A stretch of 64,000 nucleotides of DNA from Candidatus Nitrosotenuis uzonensis (GTDB taxonomy: Archaea; Thermoproteota; Nitrososphaeria; Nitrososphaerales; Nitrosopumilaceae), in assembly GCF_000723185.1 (NCBI RefSeq), contig NZ_CBTY010000006.1, positions 248,001 through 312,000 on the forward strand, given 5' to 3'. This document shows, in pieces, positions 17,570 to 26,139 of this stretch. A program made the position numbers and the translations under genes. Positions within the stretch are counted from its first letter, which is position 1. The number at the start of each line of letters is the position of its first letter. Under the pieces are notes generated by a model. That model was not told the DNA's origin, did no database searches, and saw only the letters and a program-made list of their open reading frames with translations.

Positions 17570-18028
17570 TTGCATAAACTAGATGACCTTGACCTAAAGC
17601 TTTTGTATGAATTGACTCGTGATGGAAGCATCTCTGTTCCAAACCTATCAAAGAAGATGGGGATAAACGCATCCGTGCTTTACAGCAGGATCAAGCGCCT
17701 GACAAAAAAGAATATCATAAAGAAATTTACGGTCGTAGTCGATGAGGCGCAGCTTGGAATAGGCGTCAAGGCCACAATAGGCATCAACAGGGATCCGAAA
17801 CTAAAGGATGCAATTCACAAGCAACTTTTACAGACTCCGGAAATCGTGTCGATATCGGAGGTCACAGGCAGATTTGACATCATGGTGGGCGTTCATGCCG
17901 AAAACCTTGAGAAGCTTCACAACATAGTCATTGACAAGATAGGTAAAATCGAAGGAATACAGAGCACCGAAACATTTGTTGAGCTTCAAAAGACGGATAA
18001 AGAGCCTTCCTACCTTGTCTCAAAATAG
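17570..18028 (+). CDS. Lrp/AsnC-family transcription regulator
   Basis: A 152-residue regulator. An N-terminal helix-turn-helix (LDDLDLKLLYELTRDGSISVP, continuing into SKKMGINASVLYSRIKRL, both read in parts) is followed by a RAM/AsnC effector domain with EVTGRFDIMVGVHAENL. These proteins form octamers or dimers sensing amino acids; the ligand here is unknown. The TTG at 17570 is chosen for its distance from the TATA box and because HKLDD is where family members usually start. It lies antisense between rpl11 and rpl1, splitting what is otherwise a ribosomal operon. Confidence 0.85.
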   Translation: MHKLDDLDLKLLYELTRDGSISVPNLSKKMGINASVLYSRIKRLTKKNIIKKFTVVVDEAQLGIGVKATIGINRDPKLKDAIHKQLLQTPEIVSISEVTGRFDIMVGVHAENLEKLHNIVIDKIGKIEGIQSTETFVELQKTDKEPSYLVSK

Positions 18029-18511
18029 CTAATTGAATTTGCTATCCCATTTTCCTGCATTGATTTCTGCAGTGAATTCTTTTGGAGTTTTACCCTCTAT
18101 TTTAATTCCCAAGGAGACGCATGTTCCTGCAACCTCTTTTGCAACTGACTTTAGCGATGATGCATATGACGACTCTAGTTTGGCTTTTGCGACCTTTACC
18201 AGCGAGTCGACGTTGATATCGCCAACCCATGTTGAGCCGCTTGTACCTGAGCCCTTTTGTATGCCTGCCTCTTTTAGGATCAAGGCGGCAGCGGAGGGGA
18301 TGCCTATAATTACTTCCCATTTCTTGGTTTTGGTGTCGACTGATACTGTAACTGGAACCTTCATGCCCTCAAAGTCCTTGGTCTTGGTGTTGATAGTGTT
18401 TATGATCTCCATGATGTTCACTCCCAAAGGACCAAGTGCTGGGCCTAGCGGAGGACCTGCAGATGCTTGCCCTCCTGTAACAAGTGCGGAAATGGACTGA
18501 GTATCAGACAT
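18029..18511 (-). CDS. rpl11: Large ribosomal subunit protein uL11
   Basis: A 160-residue L11, part of the GTPase-associated centre. The hallmark GGQASAGPPLGPALGPLG lies near the N-terminus, and the C-terminal rRNA-binding domain contains the conserved GTCVSLGIKIEGK. The ATG at 18511 follows a GTGAG ribosome-binding-like sequence; a GTG four codons upstream is the alternative. It ends adjacent to the stop of the convergent Lrp gene. It is preceded by spt5 and secE, the standard archaeal order. Confidence 0.95.
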   Translation of the reverse strand: MSDTQSISALVTGGQASAGPPLGPALGPLGVNIMEIINTINTKTKDFEGMKVPVTVSVDTKTKKWEVIIGIPSAAALILKEAGIQKGSGTSGSTWVGDINVDSLVKVAKAKLESSYASSLKSVAKEVAGTCVSLGIKIEGKTPKEFTAEINAGKWDSKFN

Positions 18512-18545
18512 AATTTGGCTCACTTTGCTGAAGATTTAATCCTTC

Positions 18546-19010
18546 CTAAGCAGACGATATTTTCAAATAGTTAGAGTCTACCGTTACTGGCAGCTGGTAT
18601 GGGGCATCAAGTAAAATTACGGTTGCCTCTTGCTTGTCATTATCGACCCTTGTCACGGTTGCCTTCATTCCCTTGAACGGGCCGCCGATAATCTCAACTA
18701 CATTGTCTACTGCAATCTGCGGGGCGGTACTCTTTGTAACAAGGTATCCTTCGATATCTTTGAACTCCATCTCTCCTCTGAGCTGCCCTCGTATGTGTCT
18801 TATTCCTTGCAACGCATCAAAGGCTGCATTTGCATCTTTTGCCTCAATTACAATGTATCCCTTCAAGTTATCAACCAGAAGAACCGACAAAAGATTAAGA
18901 CTGCCTGTCTTTATCTTGTTTTGCAACAAGTTGAGCACTACCTTTTCTTGACCTCCAGTGGTCCTGACTGCAAAAAGATGCGACTTGATTTCTTGAGACA
19001 AATTTATCAC
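18546..19010 (-). CDS. spt5: Transcription elongation factor Spt5 (NusG)
   Basis: A 154-residue Spt5/NusG. The N-terminal NGN domain (SHLFAVRTTGGQEKVV ... IRHIRGQLRG) binds the polymerase clamp, and a C-terminal KOW domain carries VVEIIGGPFKGMKATV. The start is GTG at 19010, overlapping the last base of the secE stop (TAGTG), so translation is coupled. Confidence 0.94.
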   Translation of the reverse strand: MINLSQEIKSHLFAVRTTGGQEKVVLNLLQNKIKTGSLNLLSVLLVDNLKGYIVIEAKDANAAFDALQGIRHIRGQLRGEMEFKDIEGYLVTKSTAPQIAVDNVVEIIGGPFKGMKATVTRVDNDKQEATVILLDAPYQLPVTVDSNYLKISSA

Positions 19011-19174
19011 TATCTGAATACGGAGAATACAAACTGAATTATAAATCCAATCGCCCCAATGGCACCAACGCCCAAAAGAACCAGTCTTAGGTGTTGCATA
19101 TAGTCCTCTTTGTCTGACTTTTTGGCAAGCTTCATAGTGTTTGCCATGTTCTTGAGGGTAGTTTTTACATCCAT
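19010..19174 (-). CDS. secE: Preprotein translocase subunit SecE (Sss1)
   Basis: A 54-codon gene directly upstream of spt5. The product begins MDVKTTLKNMANTMKLAKK, has the conserved amphipathic part ending EDYMQHLRLVLLG and one membrane helix (VGAIGAIGFIIQFVFSVF), which is the expected architecture of archaeal SecE/Sec61-gamma. It works with SecY (30857-32287 here) in the inner-membrane channel. Small size makes it easy to miss. The order secE-spt5-rpl11 supports the call. Confidence 0.92.
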   Translation of the reverse strand: MDVKTTLKNMANTMKLAKKSDKEDYMQHLRLVLLGVGAIGAIGFIIQFVFSVFR

Positions 19175-19214
19175 CGCTGGAAGTTAATATGGTGTCCTTA
19201 TATCTCTTATTTCG

Positions 19215-19991
19215 ATGGAACTGCTGGTTGCATACGAAAAGGATCCTGCTGGTTACAACATGGCAAAATTCATCTCAAAAGGCCTCAAAAAAGACGGTGA
19301 CCTCTTTAGGGGCAAAAACTTTGATCTACTAATAATTCCAACGCCTGCAATATCTGCTGACTGGCTTGAGGAAAAGTACGTCTATGACGGTTTTGTGTTC
19401 TTATCAAAACACGCAGCCCAATCGGGCGAGCTTGCACTTACATGTCATAGTACTGGAAATTTCGCAGATGCGCAGTTTGGAGGCAGGGAAAGACAGGTGG
19501 CAGTACCACACCCACATCTTCAAAAAGCCTACATGAAGTCACTCTGGCAAAGAAAGAGCGACTATGCAAAATTTCAGATCATAATAGAGGCTACGCACCA
19601 CGGGCCGACTGCTCTGAGCAAACCAACACTGTTTATAGAAATAGGCACTACTGAAAGACAGTGGGTTGACGAGAATCTTTGCAGCTCGGTTGCAAGTATC
19701 ATACTAAAGACGTTATCTGAGCCGCTGGAGGACAGCCCGGTGGCAATTTGTATTGGTGGTACGCATTACCCTGAAAAATTCACAAAAGAGCTAATACACG
19801 GAAAGTATGCACTTGGAACCGTGATTCCAAAGCATGCCCTTGATCTTCTTGACGAGGATCTGTTCTCACACATTATGAGCAGGAATAGGCATGCTACGGC
19901 TGCGCTTGTCGACTGGGCAGGACTTGGCAAACAAAAACAAAAAGTACTTGATTTGCTAAAGACGACCAATCTGGAAGTGGTAAGAGTTTGA
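19215..19991 (+). CDS. dtdA: D-aminoacyl-tRNA deacylase, archaeal type
   Basis: A 258-residue DTD2-type enzyme that removes D-amino acids from mischarged tRNAs. Family motifs are EATHHGPTAL near residue 124, IEIGTTERQW, and GGTHYP near residue 181, providing the histidines of the active site. The archaeal protein is unrelated to bacterial DTD1. The ATG at 19215 follows a T/A-rich stretch. The stop overlaps the next gene's TTG start (TTGA), so the two are co-translated. Confidence 0.92.
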   Translation: MELLVAYEKDPAGYNMAKFISKGLKKDGDLFRGKNFDLLIIPTPAISADWLEEKYVYDGFVFLSKHAAQSGELALTCHSTGNFADAQFGGRERQVAVPHPHLQKAYMKSLWQRKSDYAKFQIIIEATHHGPTALSKPTLFIEIGTTERQWVDENLCSSVASIILKTLSEPLEDSPVAICIGGTHYPEKFTKELIHGKYALGTVIPKHALDLLDEDLFSHIMSRNRHATAALVDWAGLGKQKQKVLDLLKTTNLEVVRV

Positions 19992-20290
19992 ACGAACTAG
20001 AGCAGCGAGTCTACAAGAAACTTCTTCGAGTTCCCAAGGGTAAGGTAACGACATATGGTGATCTTGCAAAGGCCGTCGGAATAAAAAACGGCCAGCGTGT
20101 AATCGGCCAGATAATGAACAAAAATCCATTTCCTGTGATAATTCCGTGTCACCGCGTAGTGAATTCTGATGGGAAGATTGGCGGGTATTTCTACGGCCAG
20201 AATGTAAAGACTGAGATGCTATCAAAAGAAGGAGTGACAATAAAGGACGGGAAAATTCAAAATTGGGAAAAGACTCTTTTTAGATTCTAG
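19988..20290 (+). CDS. Methylated-DNA cysteine methyltransferase-like protein
   Basis: A 100-residue MGMT/Ogt C-terminal domain protein. The helix-turn-helix and active site are visible: GKVTTYGDLAKAVG and IIPCHRVV, where the cysteine accepts alkyl groups from O6-alkylguanine. It contains only the DNA-binding domain, so it may be a complete minimal Ogt or a related single-domain repair protein; the PCHRV cysteine favours activity. Start TTG overlaps dtdA by 4 nt. It is convergent with rpl19e and overlaps it by 4 bp. Confidence 0.88.
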   Translation: MNELEQRVYKKLLRVPKGKVTTYGDLAKAVGIKNGQRVIGQIMNKNPFPVIIPCHRVVNSDGKIGGYFYGQNVKTEMLSKEGVTIKDGKIQNWEKTLFRF

Positions 20291-20742
20291 GACTTTCTGT
20301 GCGCCTTTACTTCATCTATGAGAGTTCTTAGATGAGCGATGTTTCTTACGGTGTTTCCTCCGACTTTGCGGTACAGATTCCAAAATTCTGGATTTGTAAT
20401 TTCCTTTCTATCCTTTGCAACTTTGAGTCTGTAACGCAGTGCCCTTACTTTCTTTACATATACTTGTTTTTTGCCTACGCGGGCACCCTTGCGACCTTTC
20501 TTTGATCCAGTGGTAGTTCCTCGCTTTCTCTTTTGCATCTTCTTGAACTTTGATCTACCGCGTGACGTGCCGCCTGCTGGTTTTATCGTAATCGCGCCTG
20601 CTGAAATTAGACTGCGTATATTGTCGCGTGTGATCGCATCTGCAATATCGTCTGAGCTCTCAGGATCAAACTTTATCCTGGCTAGTCCTACTCCAACAAC
20701 TCGCGAGACAAGTCGCTTTTTAGCTTTAAGATTTACTACCAC
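20287..20742 (-). CDS. rpl19e: Large ribosomal subunit protein eL19
   Basis: A 151-residue basic protein matching L19e: LKAKKRLVSRVVGVG at the start, then SRGRSKFKKMQKRKRG and the long basic helix ending RTLIDEVKAHRKS. It is the second gene of rpl32e-rpl19e, with a 17-bp overlap of reading frames, and corresponds to the middle of the archaeal spc operon relocated here. Confidence 0.95.
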   Translation of the reverse strand: MVVNLKAKKRLVSRVVGVGLARIKFDPESSDDIADAITRDNIRSLISAGAITIKPAGGTSRGRSKFKKMQKRKRGTTTGSKKGRKGARVGKKQVYVKKVRALRYRLKVAKDRKEITNPEFWNLYRKVGGNTVRNIAHLRTLIDEVKAHRKS

Positions 20743-21133
20743 TTGTCCTCACCCTGGCGTTGAATATCTTAAATTTCTTCTCTGTTGCCTTGGCAACTAT
20801 CTCGAGTCTTTTTTTAGTACCTACACTATGCGCAATTCTTACTCCGTCTGACTTTGGATCAAGTCTTTGCAAATCGACTAGATTGTGAACTAGATTATCT
20901 GTAAACCCCGAGGGGTGTAAACCGCGTGCAGATTTTGGACCACCGTATCCTACCTTTACAAGGCCCGGTCTACCGCGGAATTTTTGTTTTCGCTGGTGAT
21001 TGTCAACTCCCTTGGGTTTTCTCCAAGATGATACTGCCAGTCTTTTGTATCTCCAACTTTCCTGTCTTACAAATTCTGGTCGGTGCTCTGCGACTTTCTG
21101 TCTTGCAGCCAGCTTTTCCTTATTAATAGTCAA
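20726..21133 (-). CDS. rpl32e: Large ribosomal subunit protein eL32
   Basis: A 135-residue L32e with the diagnostic sequence ESWRYKRLAVSSWRKPKGVD and then GYGGPKSARGLHPSG. It leads the two-gene unit rpl32e-rpl19e. In other archaea these genes sit between rpl6 and rpl18; here rpl18 starts 7.7 kb away on the other strand, so the spc operon has been broken. Confidence 0.95.
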   Translation of the reverse strand: MTINKEKLAARQKVAEHRPEFVRQESWRYKRLAVSSWRKPKGVDNHQRKQKFRGRPGLVKVGYGGPKSARGLHPSGFTDNLVHNLVDLQRLDPKSDGVRIAHSVGTKKRLEIVAKATEKKFKIFNARVRTSGSKS

Positions 21134-21274
21134 CAGACAGACTCTTTGATTTTACAATAAATAGGTTACTTGAAGCTAGAGCAGGCAAAAGGAAGAGATA
21201 ATAACGTAACCTGCAAGCCCATGTTATTCAATGAAGACGCATGGATCTTCAATTGCGAGGTGGAATTTTAGAAA

Positions 21275-22876
21275 ATGACAGAATCAAAAACCGCCCTTTC
21301 GGCCAAGTTCTTATCGCAGGTTGCTAGCTTTGGGATTTCTCCCTCAAAAATATACCGGAACCTGCCTGTAGAGAAGCTGGTGGAGGCTGCAATAAAGAGA
21401 AATGAGGGAATACTCACAAGCACGAATTCACTTGCAGTAAAGACAGGCAAGTATACTGGAAGGTCTCCAGACGACCGCTTCATAGTAGATGATGATGAAA
21501 CTCATGATAATGTAGACTGGGGCAAGATAAATCACCCATTTCCAATAGACAGATTTGATAAGATTCTAACTAAGATGAAAAAATTTGTGGAGGGGAAGGA
21601 GATCTTTGTATTCGACGGCTTTGTGGGTGCAGACAAGGAAAATCGACTTGCAATACGCGTAATAAACGATCATGCGTGGCAAAGTCTTTTTGCGCGCCAG
21701 CTTTTCATAAGGCCCTCCGCAGCAGAGCTGGAAGAACATGAACCAGAATTTACGGTAATGTGCATAAACGATTTTGAGGCAATCCCGGAGGTAGATGGAA
21801 CTGCATCTAACGTGTTCATCCTCATCAACCTGACAAAAAAACTGGTATTAATCGGCGGCACCAGCTATGCAGGAGAAATGAAAAAATCAATGTTCTCAGT
21901 AATGAACTATCTCCTCCCAAAGAAGGGAATCTTTCCAATGCATTGCTCTGCAAATATTGGAAAGAACGGAGACACCGCATTATTTTTTGGGCTGTCCGGA
22001 ACAGGCAAAACCAGCCTTTCAGCTGACACAAACAGGATGTTGATTGGAGATGATGAACACGGTTGGTCAGATAATGGTGTCTTTAACTTTGAAGGAGGCT
22101 GTTATGCAAAATGCATCAACTTGAATCAAGAGTCAGAGCCTCAGATATGGAACGCAATCAAATCCGGCGCCGTACTTGAAAACGTAGTAATTGATAAGCA
22201 AACACTCAAACCTAACTTTGATGACAGCTCACTGACTGAAAACACGAGAGCAGCATATCCACTAGAATACATCCCAAGCGCAGTGTTTCCAAGTGTTGGT
22301 GGAAATCCAAAAGTGATGGTATTTCTTACAGCAGATGCGTTGGGAGTCTTACCTCCAGTATCGAGACTCACAAAGGAAGGAGCAATGTTCCACTTTATGT
22401 CTGGCTACACTAGCAAGCTTGCAGGAACGGAAAGGGGAATCAAAGAGCCCAAGGCAACATTCTCTGAGTGTTTCGGAGCTCCATTCATGCCAAGACCTGC
22501 GACAGTATATGCAAAATTGCTTGGAGATAAAATCCGAAAGCACAACACGGTCGTATATCTTATCAACACGGGCTGGTCTGGAGGCCCGTATGGCGTTGGT
22601 AAGAGAATTAGCATAAAGTATAGTAGGGCGATGGTAACTGCTGCTCTAACTGGGGCTCTTGATATTGTAAAATACAGACACGACGATCTATTCAATCTGG
22701 ATGTTCCAACCACATGTCCTGACGTTCCGCCGGAGGTACTTGATCCAAGACAGACTTGGCAGGACAAGGATGCATATGATCTGTCTGCAAAAAAATTAGC
22801 ACAAATGTTTGTGGACAACTTTAAAAAATTCAAGAACGTAGCGCAAGAAATAATCGATGCTGGACCAAAACCGTAG
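21275..22876 (+). CDS. pckA: Phosphoenolpyruvate carboxykinase (ATP)
   Basis: A 533-residue ATP-type PEPCK, interconverting oxaloacetate and PEP, the entry to gluconeogenesis from the dicarboxylate branch of carbon fixation. The kinase-1a loop GLSGTGKTSLSAD lies near residue 238, followed by DDEHGW (kinase-2 region) and NTGWSGGPYG. N-terminal TGKYTGRSPDDRF is typical. The ATG at 21275 follows a GAGGTGGA sequence at good distance. A 141-bp leader region separates it from divergent rpl32e and contains a 16-codon open frame. Confidence 0.96.
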   Translation: MTESKTALSAKFLSQVASFGISPSKIYRNLPVEKLVEAAIKRNEGILTSTNSLAVKTGKYTGRSPDDRFIVDDDETHDNVDWGKINHPFPIDRFDKILTKMKKFVEGKEIFVFDGFVGADKENRLAIRVINDHAWQSLFARQLFIRPSAAELEEHEPEFTVMCINDFEAIPEVDGTASNVFILINLTKKLVLIGGTSYAGEMKKSMFSVMNYLLPKKGIFPMHCSANIGKNGDTALFFGLSGTGKTSLSADTNRMLIGDDEHGWSDNGVFNFEGGCYAKCINLNQESEPQIWNAIKSGAVLENVVIDKQTLKPNFDDSSLTENTRAAYPLEYIPSAVFPSVGGNPKVMVFLTADALGVLPPVSRLTKEGAMFHFMSGYTSKLAGTERGIKEPKATFSECFGAPFMPRPATVYAKLLGDKIRKHNTVVYLINTGWSGGPYGVGKRISIKYSRAMVTAALTGALDIVKYRHDDLFNLDVPTTCPDVPPEVLDPRQTWQDKDAYDLSAKKLAQMFVDNFKKFKNVAQEIIDAGPKP

Positions 22877-22877
22877 G

Positions 22878-24920
22878 TTACCTAAGACGAATTATCAAGC
22901 CTAATGCGATTATCCCTGATACCGCTAGTACAACGATCAACACTTGCTGGCCTGGAATATTCAGAGCTCTAAGGTCGAACATCTGCCTTTGTGTAGCATG
23001 TTCAACTATTATGCTACTGTAAACTGTTTTTGTCTCATTGTTGGCCTTCAGCTCAGCCTGTATCCAGTATGTTCCTGGTTGGTAAATTGCAACTGGTTCA
23101 TGTCTGGTTGGAGTGACTGAGACGCTGTTGACAAGCCTGGAATCCGAATTGAATACGGATATCTTCGCATACGACCATTCCTCTTGATAGTATAGAGAAA
23201 AGTCCAGTTTACCGCCGTCATCTGATACATGTATTGCAGCATCTGATATACGCAGTATGACTGGTATGCGGTATTTGGTTTGGCCGTCGGAGATAATGAT
23301 CCTGCCTTCATATTGACCTGCAGATTGGTCTACTAGTGAAGCTGTAATCTCTAGCAGATTTCCGCTAATAGAATAACTGAATTCTGCCACTGGATGTTCA
23401 AAATCAAACTCAACTTGTATGTCGGAATCTTCTTGATTTAGCGTCTTTAACTGAAAGATGGTTGTACTACTCGTTTCAAACGGTGACAGATCAAAGATGG
23501 CGTGGTCTGGAATAATGATGAGATTTGCACCAAAGGCACGAGTAACATTCAGCCTGCCAGCACCGCTGACCTCGTACGGAAAGCCAGTGCCGAATGTATC
23601 TGCAACAGGATCCGCCGTAGTAGTAAGTATTGATGCGACTTCCTGCGGACTAAGTGATGGCGATTTTTGTAAAAGCAGAGCACTTGCGCCTGCAACGTGA
23701 GGTGCTGCAAAACTTGTCCCGCTTGTGAGATTATAGCCTCCGTTTATCGATGTAGTGTTTACAAAAACACCGGGGGCAACAAGATTCGGTTTTATATAAA
23801 ATGGCGAGACTGGACCCCTTGAGCTAAAAAAAGAGACAAAGTCTGGATGATAGAAAATGTTGATGGTGCCGACAGTCTTGTTTTGTAGCATATTTGCCAG
23901 ATCAAGCCCATCCTCATTTGATATGGATACTGTTGGAATTCGCGGCTTGTAGTCAGGACCCTCCTCTTTGTTTCTAAGATCACCAAGGAAGATTCCCGGC
24001 TCATTATTGAATACAATGAGTGCTTTTGCTCCAGCGTTTGCGGAATTCTTTTCTTTCTGTGAAAAGTATATCAGCTCATTTTCTTTATCACTGCCTCTCT
24101 GAACTAACAATATCTTGTCTTTTGCGTCAATTTTTGCGAGATCCTCTTCCCTGCCGTACTTGCCAAACACAATCTCGCCAGTTATAGTCTGACTTGTGGG
24201 CTGCATGCCTACCATGGGCAACACTTGAAATCGTTTGCCATCAACCTGTAGCGTCGCTACTAAACTCGCGGTTATGTTATTGTATGTGGCGCCAACTGTG
24301 ATAGCATGTGGGTCCTTACCCGGGCTCCCTATGGTCATCCTATCCGGACCGCTATTTCCAGCAGCAACTATTACCACAACACCGCTACGAACTGCGTCGT
24401 TTATAGCATCCTCAATTCTGTCATTTGTGCGATTCACTCCAAGGCTTATGTTGATAATATCTGCACCATCTGAGATGGCTCGTTTTATTGCGTTGACAAT
24501 GAGCTCCGACGAGACTGCGTTGCCTGTATCGGATACACGGTAAGCCAGAATCTTCGCATCAGGTGCAATTCCTCTCATGATTCCATTTGCGGCAATTATT
24601 CCTGCCACCTCGGTTCCATGACCATTTATGTCCATGGGGCTGTTGTCGTTTTCAACAAAGTCGTATCCACCAACAACTTTGCTGTCATGTCCAAAGCCTA
24701 ACAGGTCGGGATGATTATAGTCTACTCCAGTGTCAATGACTGCAACTTTGATTCCATTCCCTGTGAAACCAAGTCCATGGGGCTGTTGAACACCGACATA
24801 TTTGGAACTCTTGTCCAACTGAATATCAAGTGCTGGTTCGTCATGAATTTTGTTCGATAGCAAAATAATACATGATGCGATAAGGCAGAAACAAAAAACT
24901 ACAACGCTTGGGTTTTTCAT
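22878..24920 (-). CDS. Secreted membrane-anchored subtilisin-like protease (S8)
   Basis: A 680-residue serine protease. A signal sequence (VVVFCFCLIASCIILL) is followed closely by the catalytic domain: Asp63 in VAVIDTGVDYNHPD, His101 in NGHGTEVAG, Asn in AAGNSGP, and Ser at about 400 in SGTSFAAPHVAGA. A PA-type insertion lies between the His and Ser regions. Beta-rich C-terminal domains end in one membrane helix (VLIVVLAVSGIIALGLII), so the enzyme is probably anchored outside the cell. There is almost no room for a pro-domain. It diverges from sod. Confidence 0.93.
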   Translation of the reverse strand: MKNPSVVVFCFCLIASCIILLSNKIHDEPALDIQLDKSSKYVGVQQPHGLGFTGNGIKVAVIDTGVDYNHPDLLGFGHDSKVVGGYDFVENDNSPMDINGHGTEVAGIIAANGIMRGIAPDAKILAYRVSDTGNAVSSELIVNAIKRAISDGADIINISLGVNRTNDRIEDAINDAVRSGVVVIVAAGNSGPDRMTIGSPGKDPHAITVGATYNNITASLVATLQVDGKRFQVLPMVGMQPTSQTITGEIVFGKYGREEDLAKIDAKDKILLVQRGSDKENELIYFSQKEKNSANAGAKALIVFNNEPGIFLGDLRNKEEGPDYKPRIPTVSISNEDGLDLANMLQNKTVGTINIFYHPDFVSFFSSRGPVSPFYIKPNLVAPGVFVNTTSINGGYNLTSGTSFAAPHVAGASALLLQKSPSLSPQEVASILTTTADPVADTFGTGFPYEVSGAGRLNVTRAFGANLIIIPDHAIFDLSPFETSSTTIFQLKTLNQEDSDIQVEFDFEHPVAEFSYSISGNLLEITASLVDQSAGQYEGRIIISDGQTKYRIPVILRISDAAIHVSDDGGKLDFSLYYQEEWSYAKISVFNSDSRLVNSVSVTPTRHEPVAIYQPGTYWIQAELKANNETKTVYSSIIVEHATQRQMFDLRALNIPGQQVLIVVLAVSGIIALGLIIRLR

Positions 24921-24952
24921 TATGATCGGTATATCGACTAGTAAATACCGAT

Positions 24953-24961
24953 GTTTATAAT
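24953..24961. promoter_or_regulatory. TATA-like element between subtilase and sod
   Basis: GTTTATAAT reads as TATA-like on both strands, about 36 nt from the subtilase ATG and about 95 nt from the preferred sod ATG. It is the strongest such element in this divergent spacer. Confidence 0.4.
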
Positions 24962-25049
24962 ATTGCCAAATTAATTCCGGATGACATTAACGTTCTGTAA
25001 AATCAGAGTAATACCAAATCGTTAAATTATGAATGGATTTATCAGTTAC

Positions 25050-25670
25050 ATGGGAAAATATACACTTCCTGAAGTACCATATGCATACGATGCATTGGAG
25101 CCACACATTGACGCAAAAACGATGGAAATACACCACACAAAACATCACCAGGCATACACAAATGGTCTGAATGACAACTGGGAAAAACTGCCCGCAGATC
25201 TTCAAAGCAAAGACCTGCTCGACGTTCTTGCAAACATAAACCAGGTGCCAGAGGCAGTACGGGGTGCAATTAACTTTCATGGCGGAGGATACGACAACCA
25301 CCGACTGTTTTGGAACAACATGAAAGCAAACGGTGGTGGAACACCAGGGGGGGCACTTGCAGATGCCATAAACAAGACATTTGGAAGCTTTGATGCCTTC
25401 AAAGAGCAGTTCTCAGCTAAAACTACGGCAATACAAGGAAGCGGCTGGGGGTGGCTTGTCTTTAATCCAAAATCAAACAACGTAGAATACAAAGCAATGC
25501 CAAACCAAACTAGTCCAAGAACCGAAGGATTAGTACCTCTACTGGGACTTGATGTCTGGGAACATGCGTACTATTTGAAATACCAAAACAAGCGAGCAGA
25601 CTACGTAGGTGCGTGGTGGAACGTGGTTAACTGGGATGAAGTGGCAAGTCGCTTCTCCAAGGCAAAATAA
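25050..25670 (+). CDS. sod: Superoxide dismutase (Fe/Mn)
   Basis: A 206-residue cytoplasmic Fe/Mn superoxide dismutase. Metal ligands are visible: His in IHHTKHHQAY (residue about 26 and neighbouring), His in GYDNHRLFW, and Asp/His in LDVWEHAYYLKYQN. The second-sphere QGSGWGWLV is present. The ATG at 25050 gives MGKYTLPEVPYAYDALEP, the usual family start; an ATG seven codons upstream is the alternative. It ends in a T-rich tract and is convergent with the cupin gene. Confidence 0.95.
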   Translation: MGKYTLPEVPYAYDALEPHIDAKTMEIHHTKHHQAYTNGLNDNWEKLPADLQSKDLLDVLANINQVPEAVRGAINFHGGGYDNHRLFWNNMKANGGGTPGGALADAINKTFGSFDAFKEQFSAKTTAIQGSGWGWLVFNPKSNNVEYKAMPNQTSPRTEGLVPLLGLDVWEHAYYLKYQNKRADYVGAWWNVVNWDEVASRFSKAK

Positions 25671-25677
25671 TTCTTCT

Positions 25678-25687
25678 CTTTTTTTTG
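25678..25687. terminator. T-tract terminator after sod
   Basis: A run of eight or more T residues follows the sod stop codon. Confidence 0.45.
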
Positions 25688-25688
25688 T

Positions 25689-26084
25689 TCATTCTTCCAA
25701 CCAATCATTTTTGATCTTTGCATTGGTGCCTATTGCAAAAGCTATTCCTTTCCATGGCTCTGAGAATTTGTTGTAAAATCGGTGCGGCACTCTAGGTGGT
25801 ATGAATATGAGTGTCTTTGGATGTACTGTCCTAGTGGTACTGCCTACTGTGACAAGACATTTTCCATCAAGGCAGTAGACTATGACAAACTCATTTCTGT
25901 GTGTATGCATCTTGTGCACCTGACCAGCTTCTATTCTTGCTTCAAGCCCTGCGATTCTATTACCTTTGATTTTTTCGTTTAGCAACATTTTGATTTTGAG
26001 CTTGTCTGTAGGATGCTCATTTTTGTACGGATACTGCCATCTTGATCTTGATCTTGTAAATTTTCCATTTTTTGATAAGGGCAT
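25689..26084 (-). CDS. Cupin-domain protein
   Basis: A 131-residue single-domain cupin. The metal-binding motif 1 is recognisable as GQVHKMHTHRNEFVIVYCLDGK and motif 2 as PKTLIFIPPRVPHRF (read in parts). The histidines could bind Fe, Mn or Ni, and the substrate is unknown. The ATG at 26084 is preferred because a TATA-like box lies 28 nt upstream; the longer reading frame runs back into pfdA and has an unrelated, Cys-rich N-terminus. Confidence 0.8.
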   Translation of the reverse strand: MPLSKNGKFTRSRSRWQYPYKNEHPTDKLKIKMLLNEKIKGNRIAGLEARIEAGQVHKMHTHRNEFVIVYCLDGKCLVTVGSTTRTVHPKTLIFIPPRVPHRFYNKFSEPWKGIAFAIGTNAKIKNDWLEE

Positions 26085-26107
26085 ATTTCTTTGTAGTACA
26101 TGAATGC

Positions 26108-26115
26108 ATTTATAG
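26108..26115. promoter_or_regulatory. Single TATA-like element shared by cupin and pfdA
   Basis: ATTTATAG on one strand is CTATAAAT on the other. Its centre is about 28 nt from both the pfdA ATG (26140, +) and the cupin ATG (26084, -), the right distance for leaderless transcripts in both directions. Confidence 0.5.
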
Positions 26116-26139
26116 GATACTGGAGCAAGTTCGGGGTAA

